Of a stretch of 64,000 nt of DNA, positions 26,174-36,121 are shown one piece after another. The translations under genes and the position numbers were made by a program. The notes beneath the pieces were generated by a model. The model searched no databases. It saw only the letters and a program-made list of their open reading frames with translations, and was not told the origin of the DNA. Numbering within the stretch: position 1 is the first letter of the stretch; every line of letters starts with the position of its first letter. The stretch spans positions 32,550 through 96,549 of the forward strand of contig JAPHUD010000021.1 of assembly GCA_026196775.1 (NCBI GenBank). The letters run 5' to 3'. This stretch comes from Flavobacteriales bacterium. Its GTDB lineage: Bacteria > Bacteroidota > Bacteroidia > Flavobacteriales_E > Vicingaceae.

Positions 26174-28168
26174 ATGAAAAAGATTTTATTTACTCTATTA
26201 ACTATCGTTTTATGTAGTGCTGCGGCTAGTGCTCAAAAGGATTATAAAAATGAGGCTGATGTCGCATTTAGTGGTTATAAGTACTATCAAGCAATTGAAA
26301 TGTACAAAAAAGCATACACCAAAGAAAGTAAAAATGAGGTTAAAGCAGAGATTTTATTTCAAATTGCAGAATGTTACAGATTAAAAGAGGATGGTAAACA
26401 AGCAGCTGTATGGTACGAAAAATCTATTAAAGCTAAACATGATAATCCTTTAGCTTATTTGTATATAGCTAATATTTATAAATCTCAAGGGAGATACGAA
26501 GATGCTATAGTTGAATATGAAAAATATAAAGCAGCAGCACCTAACGACAAAAGAGCTGATGTAGGTATTAAATCTAGTGAAGAAGCTAAAAAATGGATGG
26601 ATAATCCAACTAGAACTGTAGTGAATCCAATGCCACAGATTAACTCTGAAGATTATGATTTTGCTCCAACTTATGCAGATAGAAAAAATGAAGAAATTTA
26701 TTTTACTTCAACAAGACAAGGTTCAGCAGGTACAGAAGTATCGGCAGTTACTGGAATGAATTTTTCTGACATTTACAGCACAAAAAGAGATAAAAACGGA
26801 AAGTGGAGTGAGCCTACACCATTAAATGAAACTGTAAACTCACCAGCTAGTGAGGGAGCTTCTGTTTTAAATGAAAAAAGAAATACAATTTATTTTACAA
26901 GATGTGGAGTTGAAAAGAATGGTATTATGGGATGTGGCATTTATTCAGCTAAAAAAGCAGGTCAAAAATGGGGAGATCCAGAATTAATTCCGATAGGAAC
27001 AGATACATTTGCTATTGGTCATCCAGCAATTTCTTTAGATGAAAACACCTTGGTTTTTGCTTCTGATATGCCAGGAGGACAAGGAGGAAGGGATTTGTGG
27101 TACATTACTTATGATAAAAAAGCAAAAACTTGGTCTGAACCAACTAATTTAGGAGGTGAAATCAATACTCAAGGAGATGAAATGTTTCCTTATTTAAAAG
27201 ATAATGGAGACTTATACTTTTCTTCAACAGGGCATCCAGGGATGGGAGGATTAGATATGTTTAAGGCTGAAAATAAAGGTGTTAATCAGTGGGGGAATAT
27301 TGAGAATTTAAAATACCCTATGAATTCACCATCTCATGATTTTGGGATTACTTTTGATGGAGATAAAGAAAGAGGTTTTTTTACTTCAAGTAGAGAAGGC
27401 GGAAAGGGTGGCGATGATATTTGGGAATTCTATCTACCACCATTAGTTTTTGCTATAGAAGGAACTGTAAAGGATTTAGAAACTTCAGAAGTTTTAGCTA
27501 ACGCAACTATCAAATTGGTAGGTACAGATGGAAGTAGTGCTGAAGTAACTACTGATGATGCTGGGTTTTTTACTTTTTCAGAAAATGGTGCTGATAGATA
27601 TATTAACCCGAATACTTCATATTCTTTAGTAGTAACTAAAAAAGATTATTTAATTGCGAAAGGTAAAGAGACTACTGTAGGTTTAAATGACTCAAGAACT
27701 TTTGTTCACGAGTATTTATTACAGCCTGTTAAAAATACAGTTATTAAACTTCCTTTAATTGAGTATGAATATAATAAAGCTGATTTAAAGCCTAACTCAA
27801 AAGATTCTTTGAATTACTTATATGATATTATGGTTGAAAATCCAAATATTGTAATTCAATTACGTTCTCATACCGATTTTAGAGGTAGTGCAAAATACAA
27901 CCAAGCACTTTCTCAAAGAAGAGCTCAGTCTTGTGTAGATTACTTAGTAAAAGAAAAAGGAATTGATCCTGACAGAATTAAAGCTAAAGGTATGGGTGAA
28001 GATGAACCATTAAAAATGGCTGATGGAACCTTGTTAGATGAAAAATACATTAATGGTTTAAAAACTAACGAAGAGAAAGAAGAAGCGCATCAAAGAAACA
28101 GAAGAACTGACTTTAAAGTAATAAGCACAGACTTTGTTCCTAAGAATGCTACTCCAAAAGAAAATTAG
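26174..28168 (+). CDS. TPR - PD40 - OmpA family protein (PorE-like architecture)
   Basis: 664 residues counted from ATG 26174, which begins a clean signal peptide (MKKILFTLLTIVLCSAAASAQ). An upstream TTG in the same frame (26114) would put 20 residues before it and is rejected. Domains: TPR (about 25-145), PD40 propeller (about 150-420, blades such as LVFASDMPGGQGGRDLWYIT), a CNA_B/carboxypeptidase-regulatory domain (about 425-515) and an OmpA-like peptidoglycan-binding domain (about 520-640; LRSHTDFRGSAKYNQALSQRRA). This matches P. gingivalis PorE, which links T9SS to peptidoglycan, but PorE is a lipoprotein and no lipobox is seen here, so it may be another family member. Confidence 0.88.
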   Translation: MKKILFTLLTIVLCSAAASAQKDYKNEADVAFSGYKYYQAIEMYKKAYTKESKNEVKAEILFQIAECYRLKEDGKQAAVWYEKSIKAKHDNPLAYLYIANIYKSQGRYEDAIVEYEKYKAAAPNDKRADVGIKSSEEAKKWMDNPTRTVVNPMPQINSEDYDFAPTYADRKNEEIYFTSTRQGSAGTEVSAVTGMNFSDIYSTKRDKNGKWSEPTPLNETVNSPASEGASVLNEKRNTIYFTRCGVEKNGIMGCGIYSAKKAGQKWGDPELIPIGTDTFAIGHPAISLDENTLVFASDMPGGQGGRDLWYITYDKKAKTWSEPTNLGGEINTQGDEMFPYLKDNGDLYFSSTGHPGMGGLDMFKAENKGVNQWGNIENLKYPMNSPSHDFGITFDGDKERGFFTSSREGGKGGDDIWEFYLPPLVFAIEGTVKDLETSEVLANATIKLVGTDGSSAEVTTDDAGFFTFSENGADRYINPNTSYSLVVTKKDYLIAKGKETTVGLNDSRTFVHEYLLQPVKNTVIKLPLIEYEYNKADLKPNSKDSLNYLYDIMVENPNIVIQLRSHTDFRGSAKYNQALSQRRAQSCVDYLVKEKGIDPDRIKAKGMGEDEPLKMADGTLLDEKYINGLKTNEEKEEAHQRNRRTDFKVISTDFVPKNATPKEN

Positions 28169-28184
28169 TTTTACTAAATAAATT

Positions 28185-28222
28185 TAAAAGCATCCTCCCT
28201 TAAAAAGGTGGATGCTTTTTTT
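28185..28222 (+). terminator. Rho-independent terminator
   Basis: AAAAGCATCC / GGATGCTTTT stem with a loop of about 15 bases and a T-run. It overlaps a false upstream extension of the purM frame. Confidence 0.85.
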
Positions 28223-28240
28223 ATATCTAATAGTTTGAAA

Positions 28241-29422
28241 ATGATAGAAGATAATAAATCAGAAAGGTATATGGAAAGAGGTGTTTCAGCCTCTAAAGAA
28301 GATGTGCATAATGCTATTAAAAACATTGATAAAGGACTTTTCCCTAAAGCTTTTTGTAAAATTGTTGCAGATACACTAACTGGAAGCGAAAATCACTGTG
28401 TAGTAATGCATGCAGATGGTGCTGGAACTAAATCTTCTTTAGCTTATGCGTATTGGAAAGAAACGGGAGATATTTCTGTTTGGAAAGGAATTGCTCAAGA
28501 TGCATTAATAATGAATATTGATGATTTACTTTGTGTTGGAGCAGTTGATAATATATTACTGTCATCTACCATAGGTAGAAATAAAAATTTAATTCCAGGA
28601 GAAGTGCTTTCTGAAATTATTAATGGAACTGAAGAGTTGTTGAAAGATTTAAGAATTAATGGAATAGGAATTTATTCTACGGGTGGAGAAACGGCTGATG
28701 TTGGAGATTTGGTAAGAACTATTATAGTTGACTCTACAGTAGTTTGTAGAATGAAAAAAGAAGATGTTATTGATAATGCGAATATTCAAGTTGGAGATGT
28801 AATTGTTGGGCTAGCTTCTTTCGGACAAGCAACTTATGAAAAAGAATATAACGGAGGTATGGGAAGTAATGGTTTAACTTCAGCCAGACATGATGTTTTT
28901 AATAAGTCTGTTGCAGAAAAATACCCAGAAACCTATGATGATAAAGTGCCTGAAAATTTGGTTTATTCTGGTTTGAAAAAACTAACAGATAAAGTAGAAG
29001 GTGTTGATATTGATGCAGGAAAATTAGTGCTTTCTCCAACTAGAACGTATGCTCCTATTATTAAAAAAGTGCTAGAAAAACACAGAAAACAAATTCATGG
29101 AATGGTGCATTGTAGTGGAGGTGCACAAACTAAAATTTTACATTTTGTAGATGATTTACATATAGTGAAAGATAATTTGTTTGAAACACCACCATTATTT
29201 AAATTAATTAAAGAACAATCAGGAACTAGTTGGGAAGAAATGTTTAAAGTTTTTAATATGGGACACAGAATGGAGTTGTATGTTCCGCAAACAATAGCTA
29301 ATGAAATTATTGGTATATCTCAATCATTTAATGTTGATGCCCAAGTTATTGGGAAAGTAGTTGAAAAAGGAGAGAAAAAACTGACCATAAAGAGTGTTTA
29401 TGGAGAATTTGTTTATCATTAA
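28241..29422 (+). CDS. purM: Phosphoribosylformylglycinamidine cyclo-ligase (AIR synthetase)
   Basis: 393 residues from ATG 28241. An in-frame GTG at 28208 lies inside the preceding terminator and is rejected; ATG 28271 (MERGVSASKEDV) is a further option. Purine step 5: FGAM plus ATP to AIR. Family segments: RGVSASKEDVHNAIKNIDKG, the ATP/Mg motif MHADGAGTKSSLAY, and QDALIMNIDDLLCVGA. This is the divergent PurM form found in Bacteroidota, longer than the E. coli enzyme. It is followed after 9 bp by prfA in the same direction. purK and purE are found separately at 42846-44507. Confidence 0.9.
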   Translation: MIEDNKSERYMERGVSASKEDVHNAIKNIDKGLFPKAFCKIVADTLTGSENHCVVMHADGAGTKSSLAYAYWKETGDISVWKGIAQDALIMNIDDLLCVGAVDNILLSSTIGRNKNLIPGEVLSEIINGTEELLKDLRINGIGIYSTGGETADVGDLVRTIIVDSTVVCRMKKEDVIDNANIQVGDVIVGLASFGQATYEKEYNGGMGSNGLTSARHDVFNKSVAEKYPETYDDKVPENLVYSGLKKLTDKVEGVDIDAGKLVLSPTRTYAPIIKKVLEKHRKQIHGMVHCSGGAQTKILHFVDDLHIVKDNLFETPPLFKLIKEQSGTSWEEMFKVFNMGHRMELYVPQTIANEIIGISQSFNVDAQVIGKVVEKGEKKLTIKSVYGEFVYH

Positions 29423-29431
29423 ATTGTAGAA

Positions 29432-30511
29432 ATGAGTACCTTATTAAAAAAATTAGAAGCCATTAACATCCGTTTCATGGAAATTGGAGAACAAATTGTT
29501 GATCCTGAGATTATTTCCGACATGAAACGATATGTGAAGTTGAATAAAGAATACAAAGATTTAGAAGAAATTGTAAAAACCTATAAAAAATATAAATCGG
29601 TAATAGATAATATTGCTTCATCTAAAGAATTGCTTAAAACTGAAAAAGATAGAGACTTTATAGAGATGGCTAAGGCAGAAATTGAAGAGCTGAATGATGA
29701 GAAAGAAAAGTTAGAGGAAGAAATAAAACTAATGCTTATTCCTAAAGATGAAGAAGATAGCAAAAACTCTATTGTTGAAATAAGAGCTGGAACGGGAGGT
29801 GATGAAGCATCTATTTTTGTGGGAGATTTATTTAGAATGTATTCTAAGTACATTGAAAAAAAAGGATGGAAAATGGAAATTTTGTCCATGAGTGAAGGTA
29901 CTTCAGGAGGATATAAAGAAGTTTCTTTTTCTGTTGAAGGTGATGATGTTTATGGCATACTAAAATTCGAGTCAGGTGTACATCGTGTGCAACGGGTTCC
30001 GCAAACAGAAACACAAGGAAGAGTACATACTTCTGCAGTTACAGTTGCTGTTTTGCCTGAAGCAGAAGAGGTGGATATAGAAATTAGAAAAGATGATATT
30101 AAAAGAGATACTTATCGATCTGGAGGTGCTGGAGGACAAAATGTAAATAAAGTAGAAACAGCAGTTAGGCTAACTCATATTCCAACAGGAATTGTTATTG
30201 AAAGGCAAGTAGCTCGTTCACAGTTAAAGAATTACGAAATGGCAATGACTGCTTTACGTACAAAATTATATGAAGCTGAGGTTATAAAGCGAGAGCAAGC
30301 AAGAGCTGCCGAAAGAAAATCTCAGGTTTCTACAGGTGATAGGTCTGCAAAAATCAGAACCTATAACTACTCACAAGGTAGAGTAACAGATCATAGAATA
30401 GGGTTGACTTTATATAATTTAGACGCTATAATTGCTGGGGATATTGATGAAATAATCCAAGCATTAAAATTAGCAGAAAATGCAGAAAAACTACAAGCAG
30501 GAATTGAATAA
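29432..30511 (+). CDS. prfA: Peptide chain release factor 1
   Basis: A 359-residue class I release factor that reads UAA and UAG stop codons. The peptidyl-tRNA hydrolysis motif GGQ is at about 234-236 in SGGAGGQNVNKVETA. The anticodon-like tripeptide has the RF1 pattern P-x-T (PQT, about 190-192, in HRVQRVPQTETQGRVHT), whereas RF2 has SPF, which identifies this as RF1. The glutamine of GGQ is the site for PrmC methylation in other bacteria. The length is normal. Confidence 0.97.
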   Translation: MSTLLKKLEAINIRFMEIGEQIVDPEIISDMKRYVKLNKEYKDLEEIVKTYKKYKSVIDNIASSKELLKTEKDRDFIEMAKAEIEELNDEKEKLEEEIKLMLIPKDEEDSKNSIVEIRAGTGGDEASIFVGDLFRMYSKYIEKKGWKMEILSMSEGTSGGYKEVSFSVEGDDVYGILKFESGVHRVQRVPQTETQGRVHTSAVTVAVLPEAEEVDIEIRKDDIKRDTYRSGGAGGQNVNKVETAVRLTHIPTGIVIERQVARSQLKNYEMAMTALRTKLYEAEVIKREQARAAERKSQVSTGDRSAKIRTYNYSQGRVTDHRIGLTLYNLDAIIAGDIDEIIQALKLAENAEKLQAGIE

Positions 30512-30546
30512 AAAAAGATAAAACAATAAACAATGAAAAGAAGCTA

Positions 30547-32046
30547 ATGTATAATAAAAGACTCTATACTTCTCTTTTTTTGTTATTGCTTGTATTAAGT
30601 AGCTTAGCTCAATCTGATACTCCCTCGTTAGTTAGTTTAACAGGAACCCTTCTTGATGAACACACTCAAAACCCATTGCCTTATGCTAATATTGTAGTGG
30701 AAGGTAAAAATAAAGTAATTACCACCAACGAAAAAGGTTACTTTCTCATAAGAAATTTAGAGAAATCTGATACACTTAATTTTCATTACATTGGGTATGA
30801 GCAGAAAAAAATATGTGTTTGCGATTTGCAACAAGGCTCATTGGTGTATTTAAAAGAAGCAATAATCAGTTTAAATGAGTTTTTTGTTTTCTCAAAAGAT
30901 TATGATGTCAAAGAGATTGTGAAAAATGTATTAAAAAATAAAGACAAAAATTATCAATCCACTTTATCAAAAAAACAATTATTTGTCCGACATCGTTACA
31001 TTTCTAATGTAGATAAAATTAGTATTAAATTTAAAAAAAGTTCATTTAGTCATCTCGATGAAAAAATGACTAAAGTTATGGAGCAAAAAATTCCAAAACA
31101 ATCCATATCTTATACCGACTTTTTGGGAGATATTTATACTTCTAATAATGATAATGACACGTTAAAAATCAGTCCTATAAAAATTGTTCGTCTCAAAGAT
31201 AAAAATGTGGCAGACTTAGAGCAACTTGAAAAAGTATTTACTAACCTTTTTTCCAACACCAAAGAAAATGAATACTGGAAGTTAAAAAGTGGAATAATTG
31301 GAGGTAAAATTGACACCGAAATAACAGATCCAGATGCTGATTTGGATTCCTTAAGCAATTTTCATAAAAATAATTTTACTGTAAAAACGTATGCAGAAAG
31401 GTTGCATAAACGTTTCGATAATATTTTAGACGATAAAAAAAAATGGGATTTTTTACATAACACTGGAAATTATGAATACACCCTTGTTGGAGGTACAAAA
31501 GTAAATGGTGAAGATGTTTTTATTATAGATTTTAAACCTAAAAAAAGCGGTGAATTAACAGGTAGACTTTATATTACAACAAATACTTATGCACTAGTAA
31601 AAGCAGATTTCAAATATGATGAGGGTAAAACTGGTACAAATATTCAACTATTTGGGGTAGGTTATACTTTAAATCAATTAGATATATCTATTTATTTTGA
31701 GAAAAAAGATGATAGTTATCAATTAAAATATTATGCCCAAAAAACAGGAAATAAAATTAGTTTTGACAGAAATGTATCTTTAATAAAGAAAAGAAAACGA
31801 TTTTTGATAGATAAAGAACTTAATGAGATTAAAGTTGGATTGAATATGGTTTCGAGAGAAGAAAGTTCTTTTGAAGTAGTGGTTATTGATGAAATAAAAA
31901 TCAGCAATCAAACATATGCTAACTTTAAGCAAAAGGATACTTTTAAAATTATATATGTAGATAAATTTAATGATAATATTTGGAAGGGTTATAATATTAT
32001 TGAACCCATTCAACAAATGCGTGATTATAAAAAAACAGAATATTAA
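30547..32046 (+). CDS. Exported protein with carboxypeptidase-regulatory-like N-terminal domain
   Basis: 499 residues with a signal peptide (to about 22). Then a CarboxypepD_reg-like beta-sandwich (about 28-100, GTLLDEHTQNPLPYANIVVEG and DTLNFHYIGYEQKK), as in the N-termini of TonB receptors and many Bacteroidota surface proteins. The rest (about 115-499) is a beta-rich domain that is not assigned here; no barrel-closing terminal aromatic is seen (it ends KKTEY), so a periplasmic location is as likely as outer membrane. It lies between prfA and pyrF. Its function is unknown. Confidence 0.75.
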   Translation: MYNKRLYTSLFLLLLVLSSLAQSDTPSLVSLTGTLLDEHTQNPLPYANIVVEGKNKVITTNEKGYFLIRNLEKSDTLNFHYIGYEQKKICVCDLQQGSLVYLKEAIISLNEFFVFSKDYDVKEIVKNVLKNKDKNYQSTLSKKQLFVRHRYISNVDKISIKFKKSSFSHLDEKMTKVMEQKIPKQSISYTDFLGDIYTSNNDNDTLKISPIKIVRLKDKNVADLEQLEKVFTNLFSNTKENEYWKLKSGIIGGKIDTEITDPDADLDSLSNFHKNNFTVKTYAERLHKRFDNILDDKKKWDFLHNTGNYEYTLVGGTKVNGEDVFIIDFKPKKSGELTGRLYITTNTYALVKADFKYDEGKTGTNIQLFGVGYTLNQLDISIYFEKKDDSYQLKYYAQKTGNKISFDRNVSLIKKRKRFLIDKELNEIKVGLNMVSREESSFEVVVIDEIKISNQTYANFKQKDTFKIIYVDKFNDNIWKGYNIIEPIQQMRDYKKTEY

Positions 32047-32058
32047 TTTGAAATAAAG

Positions 32059-32868
32059 ATGAACAGACAAGCACTCATACAGCAAATTCTATCGAAACAA
32101 TCCTTTTTATGTATTGGTTTAGATACTGATATTACTAAGATTCCTCAACACTTATTAAAAGAAAAAGACCCTATTTTTGAATTTAATAAGCAAATAATAG
32201 ATGCTACACATGACTTATGTGTATCGTATAAATTAAATACTGCATTTTACGAAAGTATGGGGTTAAAAGGTTGGGAAGCCATGCAAAAGACCTTGGAGTA
32301 TATTCCTAAAGAACAATTTACCATTGCAGATGCTAAAAGAGGAGACATAGGTAATACTTCAGCCATGTACGCTAAAGCTTTTTTTGAAAACATGGATTTT
32401 GATTCAGTAACAGTTGCTCCATACATGGGAGAAGATTCTGTAAAACCATTTTTAACTTTTGAAAATAAATGGGTAATTCTATTAGCATTAACTTCAAATA
32501 AAGGAGCAGATGATTTTCAGTTTTTTAAGCAAGATGAAGAGTTTTTGTTTGAAAAAGTATTGAAAACATCAAAAGAATGGGGTAATGATGAACAGTTAAT
32601 GTATGTTGTTGGGGCTACACGTCCACAAATGCTTGAAGCCATTAGAAAAATAGTACCATCGAGTTTTTTACTTGTTCCAGGTGTGGGGGCTCAAGGAGGC
32701 TCTTTGGCAGAGGTTTGTAAGTATGGAATGAATGAAGATGTTGGTTTATTAATTAATTCTTCAAGGGCTATAATTTATGCTGGAAACGATAAGAATTTTG
32801 TTCAAAAGTCGAGAAATGAAGCAGAAAAAATTCAAAAAGAAATGAGTATCTTGCTATCAAATAAATAA
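32059..32868 (+). CDS. pyrF: Orotidine-5'-phosphate decarboxylase
   Basis: A 269-residue OMP decarboxylase that makes UMP from OMP, the last step of de novo pyrimidine synthesis. The catalytic segment [15 protein letters not shown] (about 87-101) holds the Lys-Asp charge network (Lys93, Asp96). The length and the [13 protein letters not shown] start place it in the long (type 2) bacterial family rather than the short E. coli type. It starts 12 bp after the preceding gene. Confidence 0.95.
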   Translation: MNRQALIQQILSKQSFLCIGLDTDITKIPQHLLKEKDPIFEFNKQIIDATHDLCVSYKLNTAFYESMGLKGWEAMQKTLEYIPKEQFTIADAKRGDIGNTSAMYAKAFFENMDFDSVTVAPYMGEDSVKPFLTFENKWVILLALTSNKGADDFQFFKQDEEFLFEKVLKTSKEWGNDEQLMYVVGATRPQMLEAIRKIVPSSFLLVPGVGAQGGSLAEVCKYGMNEDVGLLINSSRAIIYAGNDKNFVQKSRNEAEKIQKEMSILLSNK

Positions 32869-32886
32869 TTAAAACTATAACAAATT

Positions 32887-33882
32887 ATGAATATAGAAGC
32901 ATTTTCAGTTACCCCAATAATTTATATTGTATTAGGAATACTTTTTATATCAGGTTCTTTTTTTGTGGTAAAACAAAAAACAGCAACTATTATTGAAAGA
33001 TTTGGTAAGTTCCAAAGAGTGGCAACAGCAGGATTTAACTTAAAAATTCCTATAATAGATAAAAAAGCAGGAAGTGTAAACTTGAAAGTAATGGAACTAC
33101 CTGTTGATGTAGAAACGAAAACGAAAGACGATGTGTTTGTACGGTTAATCGTTTCCGTTCAGTATTATGTTGTTGAAACTAAAGAGGGAATTCAAACGTC
33201 TTTTTATAAATTTGACGATCCAGCACGTCAAATACAGTCTTACGTGTTTGATTCTATTCGTTCTGAAGTGCCTAATATGTTTTTAGATGATGTGTTTAGT
33301 GAAAAAGATAAAATTGCAAAAGCGGTTCAGATAGAATTAGCAGATGTAATGGAAGAGTATGGGTTTAGAATTATTAAGGCGTTAATAACGGATATAGACC
33401 CTGATTCTAAGGTAAAACATGCCATGAATGAAATTAATGCTGCCAAACGTATGAAAGAAGCAGCAAAAGAATATGCTGAAGCAGAAAAAATTAAGGTAGT
33501 AAAAGCTGCCGAAGCAGAAGCGGAAAGCAAAAAACTTCAAGGAAAGGGTATAGCCGATCAGCGAATTGCTATTGCAAATGGGATGAAACAATCTGTTGAA
33601 GAAGTTAGAGGAGCAATGGAAGATGGAGTAACTGGACAGCAAGTAATGAATATGTTATTTATGACACAACATTACGATACAGTTGGAAAACTTTCAGAGC
33701 AAGGTGTTAATACTATTTTTATGCCTTATTCACCAACTACAGTTGGAGATTTGCAAACTCAAATTCAAGCGAGTTTATTAGCAGCAGACACTATTACTAG
33801 AAAAGCTCCAGCTAAAAATATTAAACCTTCTAAAACAGATAGAAATCAAGGGTTTAATGCTGATGATTTTGATGAGGCTTAA
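32887..33882 (+). CDS. SPFH/Band 7 membrane protein (stomatin/prohibitin-like)
   Basis: 331 residues: one N-terminal membrane helix (about 9-28), the SPFH domain (about 30-200, starting KQKTATIIERFGKFQRVA), then an Ala/Glu/Lys-rich coiled coil (about 180-230, AAKEYAEAEKIKVVKAAEAE). Such proteins form large ring or raft-like oligomers in the membrane and often modulate proteases; no NfeD partner is adjacent. It starts 18 bp after pyrF, probably in the same transcript. Confidence 0.88.
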   Translation: MNIEAFSVTPIIYIVLGILFISGSFFVVKQKTATIIERFGKFQRVATAGFNLKIPIIDKKAGSVNLKVMELPVDVETKTKDDVFVRLIVSVQYYVVETKEGIQTSFYKFDDPARQIQSYVFDSIRSEVPNMFLDDVFSEKDKIAKAVQIELADVMEEYGFRIIKALITDIDPDSKVKHAMNEINAAKRMKEAAKEYAEAEKIKVVKAAEAEAESKKLQGKGIADQRIAIANGMKQSVEEVRGAMEDGVTGQQVMNMLFMTQHYDTVGKLSEQGVNTIFMPYSPTTVGDLQTQIQASLLAADTITRKAPAKNIKPSKTDRNQGFNADDFDEA

Positions 33883-33922
33883 ATTTTATAGGATAAAAAC
33901 AATATTTAATCGATGTTTTATA

Positions 33923-33930
33923 TAATTTTG
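33923..33930 (+). promoter_or_regulatory. Candidate -7 promoter element (TAATTTTG)
   Basis: An exact TAnnTTTG match, 35 bp upstream of the ATG of the small T9SS cargo gene. The -33 element is unclear. Confidence 0.4.
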
Positions 33931-33965
33931 TCGGTGGAGGGTATATTAATTTAATATTTTTAATC

Positions 33966-34739
33966 ATGAAAAATTTAATTAAAACATTAATTGTTGTTTT
34001 AGCTTTAACAACATCAGTAGATTCTTTTTCTCAAATTAGAATTACAGGAGTAGATCCTAATCAAAACTTAGTATTTATTAGAAATTATGGCTCAACAACA
34101 GTAGATATTACTAATCATATTTTATCTTCTAAACTAACTAATTTTACAGTAGGTTCAATGACAGTAATTGCGGGAAATCCATCTGCTCTTGGTTCGATGC
34201 AAACAGCATGGGTGCAGGGAGGTTCATTAGATGCCGCTGGTGCTGATTTAGCTTTGTATGCCCCAGGAACAACAGATTTTAATAACACTAGTAATTTATT
34301 GGATTTTGTTCAATGGAAATCTGGAGGACATGGTAGAGAAGCTGTTGCAGTTAACAAAGGAATATGGACAGCAGGAGATTTTGTTTGTGGCAATCCAACT
34401 TATACTTATAGTGGTAATGGCGGAACAGTTGATTATGGTGTTAACCATTGGAATGGGACGGGTTGTACAACTTCTATAGATGAGGCTAATGGTGGTGAAA
34501 AACTAACCATATATCCAAATCCTGCAAAAGATGTGTTAAATGTGACAATAGCTTCAAATGTTGCTGTATTGTCTTATAGATTAATAAATATTTTAGGAGA
34601 AGTTGTTTTAGAATCTAATCAAAATTATTCTAATGAAAAATTATCGTTAGATATCTCAAGTCTTCCTAAAGGACAGTATGCTTTTGTTGTTAATACAGTT
34701 TCAGAAGTAATTACAAAGAAAGTATTGATAACACAATAA
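33966..34739 (+). CDS. Small secreted protein with lamin-tail-like domain and T9SS sorting signal
   Basis: 257 residues with a signal peptide (to about 23, ending SFSQ). The middle (about 24-160) begins IRITGVDPNQNLVFIRNYGS and resembles lamin-tail (LTD) beta-sandwiches, including LLDFVQWKSGG. A type A T9SS C-terminal domain runs from about 177 (KLTIYPNPAKDVLNV) to the end (KKVLITQ). It is expected to be exported by T9SS and attached at the cell surface. It has its own promoter-like element and a shared terminator. Target molecules are unknown. Confidence 0.82.
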   Translation: MKNLIKTLIVVLALTTSVDSFSQIRITGVDPNQNLVFIRNYGSTTVDITNHILSSKLTNFTVGSMTVIAGNPSALGSMQTAWVQGGSLDAAGADLALYAPGTTDFNNTSNLLDFVQWKSGGHGREAVAVNKGIWTAGDFVCGNPTYTYSGNGGTVDYGVNHWNGTGCTTSIDEANGGEKLTIYPNPAKDVLNVTIASNVAVLSYRLINILGEVVLESNQNYSNEKLSLDISSLPKGQYAFVVNTVSEVITKKVLITQ

Positions 34740-34772
34740 AGTTATCTGAGAAAAAGAATTTAAAGCTATAAA

Positions 34773-34803
34773 AAAAGTCCGATAGATTCTATCGGACTTT
34801 TTT
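34773..34803. terminator. Bidirectional rho-independent terminator
   Basis: A perfect stem, AAAAGTCCGATAGA / TCTATCGGACTTTT, between two convergent T9SS cargo genes, with T-runs on both strands. Confidence 0.9.
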
Positions 34804-34822
34804 GTTTTATAGGCTTTGTGTT

Positions 34823-36109
34823 TTATTGTTTAAATACCTTTGTAGAGTAATGGTTTTTCTCTCCAACAATATTAAGCATGTAAATGCTATTGCTTAATTG
34901 TAGGTTGTTTAGGTTAATTTGATTAACACCTTTATTTACTAGCTTAATTTCATTAGTAATTAACCTGCCTCTGTAGTCATAAAGAAAGATATTTAACTTT
35001 TCATTTTCGTTTGTAGTTATACTAAATTGAAAAGCATTATCATTTAAAATGATTTGATTCACTACAAAATTACTTTCTGAACTACAATTTGAAGCTACAA
35101 TATCAAAATATTCAAAATTACCATTAAAGTCAACTTGTTTTAATCTGTAATAAGCCGTATTGAAGTTTGGAGTGTTATCAATAAATGAATAATTTATTAG
35201 AACATTACTATTGCCATTTCCCTGAATAGTACCTATTGGAAAGAAGTTGATGGCGTCATTACTTTTTTCTATAACAAAATAATCGTTGTTAATTTCTGAA
35301 GCAGTTGACCAATTTAATGTTGTTAAGCTATTTTCACAAGTAACATCAAAATTTAATAACGAAACAGGTAGTGGAGTAGAGTTGTCCACTAAAATCCAAT
35401 CTTTAAACAAATCAGCAGAAGCAACAACAGCACTTGTTACTCTATCTGTTACAGTATTTACAGTTCCAAATAATAAACCTTCCCAATGACCGCCTGGACC
35501 AGGAGGTGGGGCAGGAAAAGGACAGGTATTTACTCCGGAACCTGTTGTTGGGTTAAAACGTTGAGCTTGTAAATTAGCTTCATTAATGGTGTTTGCTCCT
35601 CCAGCTTCGTTAGTAAAATCGTACCCAAAACTCATAGTAGAACCTGGTTTAGTAGTATAAGCACTAGGGTCAACTCTCCAAAATCTGTCAATAACAAATA
35701 AAGAAGCATCTCCACCAATAACAGGAGAACACATATTGGTAACTCCAGTTGGCCAAGGTGTGTTCATATTGGCAGTTCTATAAGTAGAAAACAATAAATA
35801 ACCTGCTGCATTACCAGCAGCTGTTATGTTAATTTCTACAGGTACTTTTACTCCATTTGTATTTGTAAAAGGAACAATGTGGTTTCCTGTATTATTACCA
35901 ATGTTCCATTTTACTAGATCATTTTCATTTTCAGATAAAATATTACCGCCTGTTCCTGTTAAAGTAACAGCATTGGCAGCACCATTATCAATAACCAAAT
36001 AAGCATTGTTTTCTATATTGATATAGCCATTATTGTTTAAAACTAAACGAGCTTGAGAAAACAGTAGTGTAGGTGTGGTTAAAAGTGATATGATGAAAAG
36101 TTTTTTCAT
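34823..36109 (-). CDS. T9SS type A sorting-domain surface protein
   Basis: 428 residues. A signal peptide (about 1-18, LLFSQ), a beta-rich N-terminal region (RLVLNNNGYINIENNAYLVI), a Pro/Gly-rich spot (FPAPPPGPGGHWEG), a fibronectin-like segment (TTLNWSTASEINNDYFVIEK) and a C-terminal beta domain ending YMLNIVGEKNHYSTKVFKQ. The segment VSLLNFDVTCENSLTTLNWS before it is a common lead-in to T9SS sorting domains. It is the last gene of a four-gene minus-strand tract (gaps of 12, 13 and 16 bp), so it probably works with the tail-fibre-like proteins upstream. Confidence 0.8.
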   Translation of the reverse strand: MKKLFIISLLTTPTLLFSQARLVLNNNGYINIENNAYLVIDNGAANAVTLTGTGGNILSENENDLVKWNIGNNTGNHIVPFTNTNGVKVPVEINITAAGNAAGYLLFSTYRTANMNTPWPTGVTNMCSPVIGGDASLFVIDRFWRVDPSAYTTKPGSTMSFGYDFTNEAGGANTINEANLQAQRFNPTTGSGVNTCPFPAPPPGPGGHWEGLLFGTVNTVTDRVTSAVVASADLFKDWILVDNSTPLPVSLLNFDVTCENSLTTLNWSTASEINNDYFVIEKSNDAINFFPIGTIQGNGNSNVLINYSFIDNTPNFNTAYYRLKQVDFNGNFEYFDIVASNCSSESNFVVNQIILNDNAFQFSITTNENEKLNIFLYDYRGRLITNEIKLVNKGVNQINLNNLQLSNSIYMLNIVGEKNHYSTKVFKQ

Positions 36110-36121
36110 AGGGTATTTGTT

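Noticed and set aside
19455..28168. T9SS core locus
   Set aside because: PorE-like architecture is present, but no porK, porL, porM, porN, sprA or sov-type gene was found, so a T9SS assignment for these genes is not made.
28208..28240. N-terminal extension of purM
   Set aside because: The GTG start lies inside a rho-independent terminator.
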